A DNA stretch of 49,262 nucleotides from contig CACITD010000015.1 in the NCBI GenBank assembly GCA_902589475.1, positions 1 through 49,262 of the forward strand. Reading direction: 5' to 3'. The notes under the pieces were generated by a model, which was not told the DNA's origin, did no database searches, and worked only from the letters and a program-made list of their open reading frames with translations. Source of the stretch: an uncultured Alphaproteobacteria bacterium. GTDB lineage: Bacteria; Pseudomonadota; Alphaproteobacteria; Thalassobaculales; Thalassobaculaceae. Each line of letters begins with the position of its first letter. Within the stretch, counting starts at the first letter, position 1. The position numbers and the translations under genes were made by a program. This document shows positions 27,860 through 38,323 of the stretch, piece after piece.

Positions 27860-28714
27860 TTAGGTGTTTCTTCCTCTCACCTTACCTGGGGATGATTTGT
27901 TTCTTTCTATTTTTATGATTAATTGGTTCTCCAACCTCATATCTATTCCTTGAATTTGATCCCCAAAAATTTTGTGACCTTGTTCTACGCTCGCTAGATG
28001 TGCCCAAGCTTTGCCAGGATTTTTTTCTGGCAGATGTACATTAATTTGATTATCGAGTTGGACGTCCCACCTTCTATCACTTACTAATGTAAGGGATTTA
28101 ACTCGTTTGAAGAGATGAGGCTCATTAGACAGCGTCTCTAAGATTTGACTGGCTACTTTTGGGGCATTTTTGCCAATTATTATTGGTAGGTTTGAAAACT
28201 TGGCCAGATCAACTCTAGGTATAATATCTCCATGCTCGTCAATAAGTTTGAGCTTTCTATTTGTTTGCCAACGAGCCATAGGTGTTCGCTCAAATAGAGT
28301 CAGAGATATCTTATCTGGAAAATGACGTTCTATTCGTGCAGATTTAACCCAAGGCAATTTATTTATACGATCTTTCATTTTCTTCATGCTTATAGCCAGA
28401 ATATTATCTCCTTCTGACACTTTTAATGCTCGAAGCAGATCGCTTTTCCCGGTTTTTGATCGACCTTCAACAATTACTTCTCCTACAACTAGCCCCGTCG
28501 CTTTCGAAATATCGTCAGAAACTTCTATAAGTTTGCTTCTAAGCTGGGATTCTAAATATTTATATTTATAAACAACGGGAACCACGGAAATGCTTCCAAG
28601 TAAAACCAATGAAAGTAAAATCTTTTTCCTTTTCATTTTTGAAAAAAACCAATTATTGGAAAGTCCCGTTGTTTTCTGTTTTCTTTTAAAAGAATATCTT
28701 TTTAGAGATCGCAT
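27860..28714 (-). CDS. ftsQ: Cell division protein FtsQ
   Basis: Single-pass inner-membrane protein linking early and late division proteins. It has 284 residues. A basic cytoplasmic tail of about 30 residues comes first, then one membrane segment (about 31-48), a POTRA domain (VGEVIVEGRSKTGKSDLLRAL onward, about 75-145) and the FtsQ beta domain (PMARWQ, LIDEHGDIIP). It overlaps the end of ddl by 13 bp. An in-frame ATG at residue 27 exists, but the longer form keeps the usual basic tail. Confidence 0.95.
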   Translation of the reverse strand: MRSLKRYSFKRKQKTTGLSNNWFFSKMKRKKILLSLVLLGSISVVPVVYKYKYLESQLRSKLIEVSDDISKATGLVVGEVIVEGRSKTGKSDLLRALKVSEGDNILAISMKKMKDRINKLPWVKSARIERHFPDKISLTLFERTPMARWQTNRKLKLIDEHGDIIPRVDLAKFSNLPIIIGKNAPKVASQILETLSNEPHLFKRVKSLTLVSDRRWDVQLDNQINVHLPEKNPGKAWAHLASVEQGHKIFGDQIQGIDMRLENQLIIKIERNKSSPGKVRGRNT

Positions 28715-29613
28715 TTTGCAGCCTCCAACAATTGGATTAATAATTCTGAAAACGTCATGCCTGCATGCGATGCTTGTTCAGGTATTAAAGATGTAGACGT
28801 CATGCCCGGCTGAGTGTTGACTTCTAGAAAATACAATTCTCCCAGCTTTCCCTGCGTATCGTCATATCGAAAATCTGAGCGAGTAATTCCTCTACATCCG
28901 AGCGTTTTATGGGCCATCACCGCCTGATCAAGTACTTTACGGGTTATTATATCTGGAAGGTCTGCAGGTATTATGTGTTTAGAGCCACCAGATTCGTATT
29001 TTGCATTAAAATCATAAAACCCTCGTTCTGAGGTTATTTCCGTGACACATAGTGCATTGCCATTCAAAACACCAACCGTGAGCTCACGACCCGGTATAAA
29101 TTTTTCAACAACTAGTTCTTCCCCATAAGACCATTTTTCTAAAAAGGAGATATAATTGTCTTCTGGGTGAACAATGTGCACTCCTATACTAGATCCCTGA
29201 GACTTTGGCTTAATCACGAACGGCCTTTTTTCTAGCTCTAAAAGCGAAATGTCATTTCTTGCAAGGGAGGACCCTTCAGGACACAGTAATCCCGCTTTCG
29301 AACAGATCTCTTTGGTTCTAATCTTGTCCATCGCAATGGCTGAGGCTTGGACACCAGAATGTGTATACGGTATCCCCAAAATATTCAAAAGCCCTTGGAT
29401 ATTCCCATCCTCTCCGATCGGTCCATGGAGAGCATTAAAACAAACATCAGGTTTCAATTTTTCGAGAACTGACGAAATATTTCGGTCAACATCAATTTTT
29501 GTTACTTGAAAGCCCAAAGACTGCAATACTTGCGCACAAGCCAACCCACTCAAAATCGACACCTCTCGTTCAGTCGACCACCCACCCATCAGTACAGCAA
29601 CATGCCTACTCAT
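28702..29613 (-). CDS. ddl: D-alanine-D-alanine ligase
   Basis: ATP-grasp enzyme that makes the D-Ala-D-Ala dipeptide which MurF adds. It has 303 residues, typical of DdlB. Seen are the N-terminal VAVLMGGWSTEREVS, the substrate loop HGPIGEDGNIQGLL, the ATP-binding segment PFVIKPKSQGSSIGV and the C-terminal magnesium and product site LEVNTQPGMTSTSLIPEQA. It overlaps murB by 4 bp and ftsQ by 13 bp, which indicates coupled translation. Confidence 0.97.
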   Translation of the reverse strand: MSRHVAVLMGGWSTEREVSILSGLACAQVLQSLGFQVTKIDVDRNISSVLEKLKPDVCFNALHGPIGEDGNIQGLLNILGIPYTHSGVQASAIAMDKIRTKEICSKAGLLCPEGSSLARNDISLLELEKRPFVIKPKSQGSSIGVHIVHPEDNYISFLEKWSYGEELVVEKFIPGRELTVGVLNGNALCVTEITSERGFYDFNAKYESGGSKHIIPADLPDIITRKVLDQAVMAHKTLGCRGITRSDFRYDDTQGKLGELYFLEVNTQPGMTSTSLIPEQASHAGMTFSELLIQLLEAAKCDL

Positions 29614-30560
29614 AACTTCATATTCTCACTTTTAAGATTGCTATCCTTGTGAAGACCTAACAACTTAATTTCCCACTCGAGTTCAATCCCAGTGGCGTCT
29701 CGAACTTTTTGCTGGACAAGATTTCCTAAACTCTCCAAATCAGTTGCATTCGCTTTGCCTGTGTTCACCAAAAAATTGCAATGTCGTTCTGAGACCATTG
29801 CACCACCCATTGATAACCCTCTGCAACCTGCAGCCTCTATTAGCTCCCAAGCTTTATATCCTCTCGGGTTTTTAAAGGTACTGCCACCGGTCCTCTCTGT
29901 AATTGGTTGACTTTCCACCCTTCTCGCTTTTATTTCGTCAAGCCTCTTTTGGATATCGGACGGTACATCCTTAACTATTTTGAACAGGCCTGAGAGAAAA
30001 ATATAATCCTTTGGAACTCCACAGTGGCGGTAGCTCATCGCCATTTCCTCAGGCGATAGAACTTTGATATTTCCGGTGCCATCAATCACTTCTGCTTCGA
30101 TAAGGATATCTTTTACTTCTTTGCCGTAAGCTCCAGCATTCATTCGAAGACCGCCCCCAATTGTTCCTGGTATACCTGATAAGAACTCTAAACCTGAATA
30201 TCCTTCCTTTAGGGCTAAACGAGCTGCGATACTATTTGGCAAGGCAGCACCAATTCGCACGCTGTTACTTTTAAAGTTAATAGAGGCAAAATTTTTCCCA
30301 AGCTTAATTACTACTCCCGGTATTCCACCGTCCCGAATAAGAATATTTGAGGCCGCACCAATTATTGTGACCGGAACTTCTTCAGAGTTTTGCAAAAGAA
30401 ATTGACTTAAGTCTTGGTGATCTTGTGGCCGGAAAACTGCAGCAGCAGCGCCGCCAACCCGAAACCATGTGTAAGGAGCCATTATTAAATGTTTTTTATA
30501 ACTTCCTCTTACATTCGGTAATTCTTTAAAATCTAATTTCTTTGGGTCAGGCAACATCAT
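29610..30560 (-). CDS. murB: UDP-N-acetylenolpyruvoylglucosamine reductase
   Basis: FAD enzyme reducing UDP-GlcNAc-enolpyruvate to UDP-MurNAc with NADPH. It has 316 residues. FAD-binding features include TWFRVGGAAAAVFRPQD near residue 31-47 and GLEFLSGIPGTIGGGLRMNAGAYG. The catalytic serine lies in GGSTFKNP and the short loop GCRGLSMGGAMVSERHCNFLVN is typical of type II MurB. The start overlaps the murC stop as ATGA and the end overlaps ddl. MurA is not in this window. Confidence 0.97.
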   Translation of the reverse strand: MMLPDPKKLDFKELPNVRGSYKKHLIMAPYTWFRVGGAAAAVFRPQDHQDLSQFLLQNSEEVPVTIIGAASNILIRDGGIPGVVIKLGKNFASINFKSNSVRIGAALPNSIAARLALKEGYSGLEFLSGIPGTIGGGLRMNAGAYGKEVKDILIEAEVIDGTGNIKVLSPEEMAMSYRHCGVPKDYIFLSGLFKIVKDVPSDIQKRLDEIKARRVESQPITERTGGSTFKNPRGYKAWELIEAAGCRGLSMGGAMVSERHCNFLVNTGKANATDLESLGNLVQQKVRDATGIELEWEIKLLGLHKDSNLKSENMKL

Positions 30561-32089
30561 GAAATTTGATCCTCCATTTTCATGATAGCGGCATCAGATT
30601 TTCTAGTATCATTGATCCGATTAATTCGTTTTGACTTTGGTAATTCGTGGGTCTTCTGTATAGCGCTCGCTCCAATCTCCTTGAAAACCTCCTCTAAGTC
30701 TTTCGGTAATGAATTTGCCCAGGTGGTAATATTGCCGGCCCCGAGGCATATCACTAGATCCCCGGATTCAGCCACTGCTGCAACTTGGGAGGCAAGTTCG
30801 TGCTCGTTTTTGAGGGCGAAAACTTTACAATAGTTACGAAGTCGAATTCCTTCAACTAGGTGATCTCTATCACAGTTATCTATGGGTAGTTCACCCGCAG
30901 CATAGACATCTGAAACAAAAACAATATCAGCTTGTTCAAAACAACCACAAAACTCATCGAATAAGTCGCGGAGTCTCGTGTATCTATGTGGTTGAAAAAC
31001 AACTATCACTTTTCCTGAGTTACACGCTAATCTAGCCGCATTTAAGGCTGCTTGTATCTCGACCGGATGATGTCCATAATCGTCGATTACGACTATGCCA
31101 TTGCAGATACCCGTTTTTGTAAATCGCCTTTTTACTCCTTTAAAATCACGCAAGCCAGCTCGTATTAGGTCTTCATGCATACCCATTTCCAATGAAATAG
31201 CTATTGCAGCCAAAGAATTCAAAACATTATGTTCGCCGTACATTGGAAGTTCGAGCCGCTTAATACTTCCACCGTTCGTTTTGCCTCTATCACGCACAAT
31301 CACATCAAAGCAGGAACCAGTTTCAGTGGGAATAATCTTGGAAGCTTGGACATCTGATGTCTTATCAAAGCCATAAGTTATTATGCGCCGGTCGGGAACT
31401 TGTTGCACTAATTCCTGGACTACGGGATGATCTATACAAACGACCGCAAAGCCGTAAAATGGGATATTCTTAACAAAAGAACGAAATGCATTCTTCAAAT
31501 TTTCAAAATTACCGTGAAAATCTAGATGCTCTGGATCTATATTAGTTACGACCGCAATAGTGGCCGGTAAATTGTTAAAACTGCCATCCGACTCGTCAGC
31601 CTCTACTACCATCCAATCGCCATCACCAAGACGCGCATTTGTTCCATAGGAGTTTAGTATTCCTCCATTTATTATAGTTGGATCTAGACCTGCACTATCT
31701 AGAACGGAAGCAACCAGTGAAGTGGTGGTCGTCTTTCCATGAGTTCCTGCACACGCTATCGACCACTTTAATCTCATAAGTTCTGCCAGCATCTCTGAAC
31801 GGTGAACTATAGGGATTTGTTTTTCCCGGGCAAAACTCAGTTCAACATTGTCTGCTTGAATAGCAGTTGAAACTACTGCGATAGATGCGCCACTCAGATT
31901 TTTAGAGGCTTGTCCCACAAAAACCTTTACCCCCATTCCCTGCAATCGCTTTACATTTTGATTTTCTGAAATATCGCTGCCCTGAACTTTGTAACCTAAA
32001 TTGTGGAGGATTTCGGCTATGCCGCTCATCCCAATGCCGCCAATTCCAATGAAATGAATAATGCCGATATCTATGGGAAGTCTTTGCAT
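30557..32089 (-). CDS. murC: UDP-N-acetylmuramate-L-alanine ligase
   Basis: Adds L-alanine to UDP-MurNAc, the first amino acid of the stem peptide. It has 510 residues, slightly long because of a polar C-terminal tail after residue 480. N-terminal UDP-binding motif IHFIGIGGIGMSGIAEIL (11-28), ATP loop GTHGKTTTT (115-123), the central VVEADESDGSF and the hinge DDYGHHPVEI are all intact. It lies two bases after murG and overlaps murB by 4 bp. Confidence 0.98.
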   Translation of the reverse strand: MQRLPIDIGIIHFIGIGGIGMSGIAEILHNLGYKVQGSDISENQNVKRLQGMGVKVFVGQASKNLSGASIAVVSTAIQADNVELSFAREKQIPIVHRSEMLAELMRLKWSIACAGTHGKTTTTSLVASVLDSAGLDPTIINGGILNSYGTNARLGDGDWMVVEADESDGSFNNLPATIAVVTNIDPEHLDFHGNFENLKNAFRSFVKNIPFYGFAVVCIDHPVVQELVQQVPDRRIITYGFDKTSDVQASKIIPTETGSCFDVIVRDRGKTNGGSIKRLELPMYGEHNVLNSLAAIAISLEMGMHEDLIRAGLRDFKGVKRRFTKTGICNGIVVIDDYGHHPVEIQAALNAARLACNSGKVIVVFQPHRYTRLRDLFDEFCGCFEQADIVFVSDVYAAGELPIDNCDRDHLVEGIRLRNYCKVFALKNEHELASQVAAVAESGDLVICLGAGNITTWANSLPKDLEEVFKEIGASAIQKTHELPKSKRINRINDTRKSDAAIMKMEDQIS

Positions 32090-32091
32090 AG

Positions 32092-33264
32092 TTAGCCTCC
32101 ATACTCACAAAAGAGAAAAAGACCCAATGCATTAACCAACATAGCGCTTGCAAAAGTTTTAGCTTCAGAAGATCTCGAAGCCGCACGAAAAACTAGATTA
32201 GCAAGACGCTCAACGGCGTCAGGGACACCACAATTCCGGGAGGCAATAGTGGCAGTATTATAAATATTTTCATCTGTCAGAACCCTACTGATAACATTTG
32301 CTAAAGCTTCTGGCGTTAAGTTGATTTCGTCACAGCACCATGCTCCACCTGCCTTAACCATATCGATGGTGTTTTTTTGTTGATGATTATCCAAAGCAAA
32401 CGGATACGGTATAAAGATAGCTGGGCGTCCAACAACTGTTAGTTCCGCTACTATCGAAGCTCCAGATCGGGAGATCACAAGGTGAGCTTCCTGAAGCAAC
32501 TCTGGCATTTGATGAAAAAAGGTTTTTAATTCGAATTTAATTCCTGCTTTTTTATAAACCGTATTAACATGTTGAATATCTTCTTCTCTGCATTGTTGCT
32601 TTATCACCAATCGTTCACGTAATTGTTTATTTAATAAGGCGACGGCGGATGGAACAGCCTCTGAAAGAAAACGGGCACCTAAACTACCGCCGACTATTAA
32701 GAGGTTTATTTCTTTGTTTGCTGCTAATGTCGGTGCTAATATTTCTCTACGCGAAAGAAATTCCGGTCTTATAGGGTTGCCGGTCAAATATGACGCTATT
32801 TTTTTATCATTCAAACCCGATGTATTCTCGAACGATTTTGCAATAAATGTTGCTCGTTTCATCAACCAACTGTTAGCTCTTCCAAGCACAGCGTTTTGTT
32901 CGTGTAAGATTGATGGGATGCGCATCCAGTGTGAGGCCACCAATGGGGGAAGAGAGGGATAACCTCCAAACCCAACGATGACATCAGCACGAAAATCAAA
33001 AATTATCTTCCATGACAATATGGTACTTTTGATTAAACTAAAGACTGCAATCGTTTTTAAAAATACATTTTTCTGACTTGGATTTTTTACGTTTATGTAT
33101 TCAACTGACACGCCATTCTTTTCTATCTCAAATTTTTTTCCTCTAAGATCAGTAATGATGAGAATATCGTGGTCCATTCCTTTCAATCTTTTGGCCAGAC
33201 TAATTGCGGGAAACACGTGACCTCCTGTTCCTCCAGCAACTAGTATAATTTTTTTTCTGATCAT
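32092..33264 (-). CDS. murG: Lipid II synthase MurG (UDP-GlcNAc transferase)
   Basis: Peripheral membrane glycosyltransferase (GT28) that adds GlcNAc to lipid I on the inner face. It has 390 residues, a little longer than the usual 355-360 because of an extra C-terminal tail. The G-loop GGTGGHVFPA is at 11-20, followed by GFGGYPSLPPLVASH, HEQNAVLGRAN, GGSLGARFLSEAVP and the donor site SRSGASIVAEL. All are hallmarks of MurG. The start overlaps ftsW by 4 bp. Confidence 0.98.
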   Translation of the reverse strand: MIRKKIILVAGGTGGHVFPAISLAKRLKGMDHDILIITDLRGKKFEIEKNGVSVEYINVKNPSQKNVFLKTIAVFSLIKSTILSWKIIFDFRADVIVGFGGYPSLPPLVASHWMRIPSILHEQNAVLGRANSWLMKRATFIAKSFENTSGLNDKKIASYLTGNPIRPEFLSRREILAPTLAANKEINLLIVGGSLGARFLSEAVPSAVALLNKQLRERLVIKQQCREEDIQHVNTVYKKAGIKFELKTFFHQMPELLQEAHLVISRSGASIVAELTVVGRPAIFIPYPFALDNHQQKNTIDMVKAGGAWCCDEINLTPEALANVISRVLTDENIYNTATIASRNCGVPDAVERLANLVFRAASRSSEAKTFASAMLVNALGLFLFCEYGG

Positions 33265-34385
33265 AAAAACTCCTCCTGACCGGGCCTTTTTCTAGTTAAA
33301 GCCAGAACCATTCCCATCCCAATGGACAAGGCAAGGAAAGATGAACCACCATAACTTATGAAAGGTAGTGTCATTCCTTTTGCGGGGATTAGTTGAAGTG
33401 AAGAACTTATGTGTATTAATGCCTGCAACCCAAATTGGATGAGTAGACCAGCTACAGCCAAGAACACAAACAAACTGCCCTCGGACATTATTCGCAGACA
33501 ACCCCTTAGCACTAAAAATCCAAATAGGCCTATCACCGCTAATGCAATAAAAACACCAAACTCCTCACCGGCGACCGCGAATATAAAATCCGAATGTGCA
33601 TCAGGTAGAAGATCTTTAATTTCCCCTTCACCAGGCCCTGTGCCAAACAAACCGCCATTTGAAAAGGCTTCTAAAGATCGGTCGATTTGATAGGTATCTC
33701 CTGTAGAAGGATCAAGAAATCGATCGACACGAGACCTAACGTGATCAAAAAAGAAGTAGGCTGCTACCAGCCCAATAATCCCAAATATAAAGAAAGATAT
33801 AACAAAAAAGAGCGGAAGACCTGCTAGGAAAAATTGGCAGGACCACACGGCTGAGATAACAACGGTTTGGCCAAGATCTGGCTGACCAAGCACTAAACTT
33901 ACAATTATTATAAAAATCAATAGAGATATTAAATGTCCAGGAAAGCTTGTCTTAGATCTCCACTCGGAAAACATCCAGGCAGCAACGACTGCGAAAAATG
34001 GCTTAATAAATTCTGATGCTTGAAGTGAAAAACCACCTGCCGATAGCCATCGACGAGCTCCTTTGATTTCACCTCCCAAAACAAGAGTTAACCCGAGAAC
34101 AATCATCCCAATCAATAAACCAATTACAGCCAAACGCTTCACGTTTTTGGGTGATAGAAGTGAAATGAGAAATATCATAGCGATACCTACAGGCAAAACG
34201 AATAGATGTTTTTTTATAAAGTAGTAGCTACCCAATTTAAGTTTCGCGGCTACGGCCGGGCTTGCACCAAACACCATCAAAACACCGAAAAATATTAATA
34301 TTAATAATGCTCCTAGAAACCATCTATCGACGGTCCACCACCATTGCCCAACTAAACTGGTATCTGTCCTAGTTAATGTGGTCAT
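33261..34385 (-). CDS. ftsW: Septal peptidoglycan polymerase FtsW
   Basis: SEDS-family glycosyltransferase in the inner membrane that polymerises lipid II at the septum with FtsI. It has 374 residues and about ten hydrophobic helices. The large-loop patterns GTGPGEGEIKDLLPDAHSDF and AGEEFGVF and the C-terminal LPFISYGGSS are FtsW/RodA markers. Its position between murD and murG in the dcw cluster identifies it as FtsW and not RodA. It overlaps both neighbours by 4 bp. Confidence 0.97.
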   Translation of the reverse strand: MTTLTRTDTSLVGQWWWTVDRWFLGALLILIFFGVLMVFGASPAVAAKLKLGSYYFIKKHLFVLPVGIAMIFLISLLSPKNVKRLAVIGLLIGMIVLGLTLVLGGEIKGARRWLSAGGFSLQASEFIKPFFAVVAAWMFSEWRSKTSFPGHLISLLIFIIIVSLVLGQPDLGQTVVISAVWSCQFFLAGLPLFFVISFFIFGIIGLVAAYFFFDHVRSRVDRFLDPSTGDTYQIDRSLEAFSNGGLFGTGPGEGEIKDLLPDAHSDFIFAVAGEEFGVFIALAVIGLFGFLVLRGCLRIMSEGSLFVFLAVAGLLIQFGLQALIHISSSLQLIPAKGMTLPFISYGGSSFLALSIGMGMVLALTRKRPGQEEFL

Positions 34386-35791
34386 GTTGTTATTTCCAAA
34401 TTCGAAAACTTTTCGAGATTTAGCGAGCCAACAATTGACTTAAACTGCTCTCCTCGCGCTTCATAACTCTCAAATTGATCAAACGAAGCGGCTGCTGGAG
34501 ATAACAACACAACCGGGTTTTCTTTTTTTTCACTACATGCAGCGGACGCCGCTCTTTTTACTGCAATTTCCAAATTGCTACATTTTGTACACGGGGTACT
34601 ATCTTTAAAGAAATCGAAGAACTCATTTTCCGAACTTCCAATGAAAAATGCATGCTCAACATTCTCGAGCTTTTTGAAAAAAGACTCCGTAATTCTATCA
34701 TTCTTTGAGAGGCCTCCAGCTATCCAATAAATTGATTTGAATGATGAAAGGGCGCGCTCTGTCGCATCAAAATTTGTTGCTTTAGAATCATTGATAAAAT
34801 TAACACCAAACAATTTCTTCACTAATTCTTGACGGTGGGGGAGCCCTTTAAAACATTGCAATGCAACTTCTATTTCTGGCTGTTCGACCCCCAATGAAAG
34901 CGCTATTGCTACAGCAGCTGCTGCATTTTGATAGTTATGACCTCCAATAAGAGTTTTCATTCTCTTTAAATTTATTTCACATTTTGGTGTGCTTGGCAGC
35001 CTGCTTCTTAAATTCCCACTTTTAACGCCAACTCCTTCTTTTGGAATTTCATAACCAGATATGGGTATTACTGAAAAATCTGTTTCATGCTTAAGTTGTT
35101 GGTATATTGATCGCGTAATTTGATCATCTATACCAATTATGATTTTTGGATCGTAAATTAGCTTATCAAAAATTCGTCGTTTCGCGCGAACATATCCATC
35201 CATGCCGCCGTGCCGATCCAAATGGTCGGGCGTTATATTAAGAAGCACAGCGATGCTGCAGCCTAAAGAAGGGGATAATTCAAGCTGATATGAACTTAAT
35301 TCCAAAACAATAAAGTCCGGACCTGGATCTAAGGATATCTCTAAAACTGGCCGACCGATATTTCCCGCTACTTCGTTTGAAATATTTGAATGGGATAAAA
35401 GATGTCCGATGAGTGAGGAAGTAGTAGATTTACCATTTGTTCCTGTAACGCCTATAACCGGGGTGTTTCTCGAATTTTGTGCGAATATATCAATGTCACC
35501 GATAATAGGTACACCAGATGTCTTCGCTTTTGCTGCTACTGGATGAGGTTTTGGAAATGAGTGCGGTATTCCTGGACTCATAACAAGTGCGTCTATATCT
35601 TTAAGATTGATGTCATGAAGATCTGTTATCTCGGCTCCAACGCCAGAAACTTCCTCTCTCCTTTTCGGATCATCGTCCCATGCCAACACTCTAGCTCCAC
35701 CGAGAACTAAGGATTCAATTGCAGCCTTACCTGATCTAGCAAGTCCCATGACCGCGACTGTTTTATTCAAAAATGATCTTGCGATAATCAA
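34382..35791 (-). CDS. murD: UDP-N-acetylmuramoyl-L-alanine-D-glutamate ligase
   Basis: Adds D-glutamate to the growing stem peptide. It has 469 residues. N-terminal fold AVMGLARSGKAAIESL, the ATP loop GTNGKST (117-123), ELSSYQLE, NITPDHLDRHGGMDGY, the domain-3 NDSKATNFDATERAL and the SPAAASFDQF patch are the standard MurD features and are all present. It lies 3 bp after mraY and overlaps ftsW by 4 bp. Confidence 0.98.
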   Translation of the reverse strand: MIIARSFLNKTVAVMGLARSGKAAIESLVLGGARVLAWDDDPKRREEVSGVGAEITDLHDINLKDIDALVMSPGIPHSFPKPHPVAAKAKTSGVPIIGDIDIFAQNSRNTPVIGVTGTNGKSTTSSLIGHLLSHSNISNEVAGNIGRPVLEISLDPGPDFIVLELSSYQLELSPSLGCSIAVLLNITPDHLDRHGGMDGYVRAKRRIFDKLIYDPKIIIGIDDQITRSIYQQLKHETDFSVIPISGYEIPKEGVGVKSGNLRSRLPSTPKCEINLKRMKTLIGGHNYQNAAAAVAIALSLGVEQPEIEVALQCFKGLPHRQELVKKLFGVNFINDSKATNFDATERALSSFKSIYWIAGGLSKNDRITESFFKKLENVEHAFFIGSSENEFFDFFKDSTPCTKCSNLEIAVKRAASAACSEKKENPVVLLSPAAASFDQFESYEARGEQFKSIVGSLNLEKFSNLEITT

Positions 35792-35794
35792 CTT

Positions 35795-36880
35795 CTACCT
35801 CAGTTTTAGTGTTGAAAGGCCGATAAGCGCTAAGACAACAGCAATTATCCAAAACCGAATAACAACTGTTGGTTCAGCCCAACCCTTTTTTTCAAAATGA
35901 TGATGCAGTGGAGCCATTCGGAAAATTCGTTTCCCTGTTAACTTGAATGAAACCACCTGCACGATTACTGAGACGGTCTCTAGCACGAACAAACCACCTA
36001 TTATAGCTAGAACTAATTCATGCTTGGTGATAACACTAATAGCGCCTAATGCCCCGCCCAGTGACAAAGATCCGGTATCGCCCATGAAAACCATTGCGGG
36101 CGGCGCGTTGAACCAAAGGAAGCCGAGGCCAGCGCCTATAATCGATCCGCAAAAAACAGCTAGCTCGCCGCTTCCCACCACATGATATAATTGCAGATAT
36201 CCACTAAACAGTACGTTGCCAACAAGATAAGTTATCAATGCAAAACAAGCTGCCGCTATCATAACTGGTACGATAGCGAGACCATCTAAACCATCCGTCA
36301 AATTAACCGCATTGGAAGCACCAACTATAACCAACACGCTAAATGGTAAAAAAAACCAACCTAATTCAATAAAAATATCTTTGAAAAATGGGACACTCAG
36401 ACTTTCCTTTGTTTCTGCGGGCCCAAGTGAAGAAATTAGGAAAGCGACTAGTGCCGCGACAATGATTTGGAGCACTATTTTGAGCCTGGATGACATACCA
36501 TTAGAGCTAGCGGTCTTTAGCTTAAGAAAATCATCAACAAACCCTATCAAGCCAAAACTCGTAGTTACGCCGAGCACAAGCCAAATATAAGGGTTATTAA
36601 TATCAGCCCAAAGAAAGGTAGAAATAATGAGAGCGACTAAGATCATTAATCCACCCATAGTCGGGGTTCCACGCTTCGCCAGATGTGTTTCAGGTCCATC
36701 ATTTCGGATTGGTTGACCATTAGCTTGCTGTCCTCTGAGCCATCGGATCATACTGGGGCCAATTACAAAACTGATAACTAACGCCGTTAAAACGGCACCA
36801 CCAGTTCGAAATGTCAGATATTTAAACAAATTAAAAATGGTGTATTCATCAGCTAGAGGAAATAGAAAATGATATAACAT
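35795..36880 (-). CDS. mraY: Phospho-N-acetylmuramoyl-pentapeptide transferase
   Basis: Integral membrane enzyme moving phospho-MurNAc-pentapeptide to undecaprenyl phosphate, giving lipid I. It has 361 residues and ten predicted membrane helices. The catalytic Asp pair lies in GFVDDFLK (113-120), PTMGG is at 73-77, and [10 protein letters not shown] and the C-terminal [12 protein letters not shown] are classic MraY motifs. Its start abuts the murF stop. Confidence 0.98.
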   Translation of the reverse strand: MLYHFLFPLADEYTIFNLFKYLTFRTGGAVLTALVISFVIGPSMIRWLRGQQANGQPIRNDGPETHLAKRGTPTMGGLMILVALIISTFLWADINNPYIWLVLGVTTSFGLIGFVDDFLKLKTASSNGMSSRLKIVLQIIVAALVAFLISSLGPAETKESLSVPFFKDIFIELGWFFLPFSVLVIVGASNAVNLTDGLDGLAIVPVMIAAACFALITYLVGNVLFSGYLQLYHVVGSGELAVFCGSIIGAGLGFLWFNAPPAMVFMGDTGSLSLGGALGAISVITKHELVLAIIGGLFVLETVSVIVQVVSFKLTGKRIFRMAPLHHHFEKKGWAEPTVVIRFWIIAVVLALIGLSTLKLR

Positions 36881-38323
36881 TTACTCATTACCCCCGTTTG
36901 ACTCTGAAAAATTTGTATTTTCTAAGTCCTTTGAATTTATGGCAGCTATGATCGGCGCCATATTGGTTCCAAGAGAACCTTTAACGAGAACTAGATCTCC
37001 TGCTTTAATTAAATTCGCGATTTGATCTGCGACATCAATACTTTTAGCGCCATGGGCACCGAACAATCCAGTTGGTAATAACTTGTGCAGCTCAAACATT
37101 AGCTTTCCAACGGTGAAAACGATGTCTGGTTTGGCAGCCAATAAATCATCTAGTAATTCGACATGTAATGTTAGTGCATCGTCTCCAAGTTCAAGCATAT
37201 CGCCTATCACGATTATTTTTCGTCCGCCCGGACCTGGCTTCATTGACTTTAAAACTGAAAATGCTGATTTCATAGCGACCGGACTGGCATTATAACTTTC
37301 ATCAACCAAGCAAAATGTCTCTTCTGTCGTAAGATTTATATGTTTTTGTCCTCCTCTTCCAACGGGGGTAGAAATACTTTTGAAGCACTTAGCCGCATGC
37401 TGGATATCTAGTCCAAGCGCATGAACAACCGCCAGGACGCCAACAGAATTTAGCGCTCGATGCTTTCCGGTTTCCGACAAGACGTATTGATAGGTTTCAT
37501 TCTTACGCTGGATTTTTACAAAACTTTTCCCTTCTCCAGGTTGCCACTCAAGCAACTGCAAGTCAGACTTTTTGTCTTCCCCAAAAGTGATTATGCTTTT
37601 TATCCCCTTTTTTTCTGCTCTTGACTTTAAGAAGTCTATCCAAGGGTTGTCTTGATTCAGGACGACTGAGCCATTTTCCGATAAACCATTAAAAATCTCT
37701 GCCTTCGCCTCTGCTATAGCCCTTTCAGTTTTAAGTTGCTCTAGATGAACACCATGGACATTTGTTATCAGAGCCACCTTAGGTCGAATTAAATTAGATA
37801 AAAACGCGATTTCGCCTGTATTATTCATTCCGAGTTCGAACACCGCAAATCGAGAAGATCCATTCAAGCGTGCTAAACTGAGCGGAGCTCCAATATGATT
37901 ATTTAAATTACCTATCGTCGCGTGCACGCTATCGAATTGGGCCAAAGCTTTTGCCAATAAGTTTTTGCTACTCGTTTTTCCAACGCTGCCCGTGACGGCT
38001 ACAAACGTTGCTTCTGATCTTTTTCTGGCTAAACAGGCTATTTGGACGAGGGCTTTTTGAACGTTTGCAACAATTAATACTGGGCTTTCTTCTGACAACC
38101 CATCTATCTTTCTCTCGACTATAGCTGCGGCCGCCCCTTTTTCGAATGCATCCGCGACATAACAATGACCATCAACCCTACTGCCCCTGAACGCTATAAA
38201 AATATCTTTAGGTAGAACTTTTCGACTATCAATACTTACACCTGCAGCACTCCATTTTTTCCCATTAGTATGGGCTTTTGTTGCACCTTCAATTTCAATA
38301 TTTGTCCAAAGGCTTCTACTCAT
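36881..38323 (-). CDS. murF: UDP-MurNAc-tripeptide:D-Ala-D-Ala ligase
   Basis: Adds the D-Ala-D-Ala dipeptide, finishing the pentapeptide precursor. It has 480 residues. Domain 1 has SIDSRKVLPKDIFIAFRG, the ATP loop GSVGKTS is at 112-118, FELGMNNTGEIAFLS and the domain-3 DESYNASPVAMKSA are typical MurF motifs. The start overlaps the murE end by 8 bp and the stop touches mraY. Confidence 0.97.
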   Translation of the reverse strand: MSRSLWTNIEIEGATKAHTNGKKWSAAGVSIDSRKVLPKDIFIAFRGSRVDGHCYVADAFEKGAAAAIVERKIDGLSEESPVLIVANVQKALVQIACLARKRSEATFVAVTGSVGKTSSKNLLAKALAQFDSVHATIGNLNNHIGAPLSLARLNGSSRFAVFELGMNNTGEIAFLSNLIRPKVALITNVHGVHLEQLKTERAIAEAKAEIFNGLSENGSVVLNQDNPWIDFLKSRAEKKGIKSIITFGEDKKSDLQLLEWQPGEGKSFVKIQRKNETYQYVLSETGKHRALNSVGVLAVVHALGLDIQHAAKCFKSISTPVGRGGQKHINLTTEETFCLVDESYNASPVAMKSAFSVLKSMKPGPGGRKIIVIGDMLELGDDALTLHVELLDDLLAAKPDIVFTVGKLMFELHKLLPTGLFGAHGAKSIDVADQIANLIKAGDLVLVKGSLGTNMAPIIAAINSKDLENTNFSESNGGNE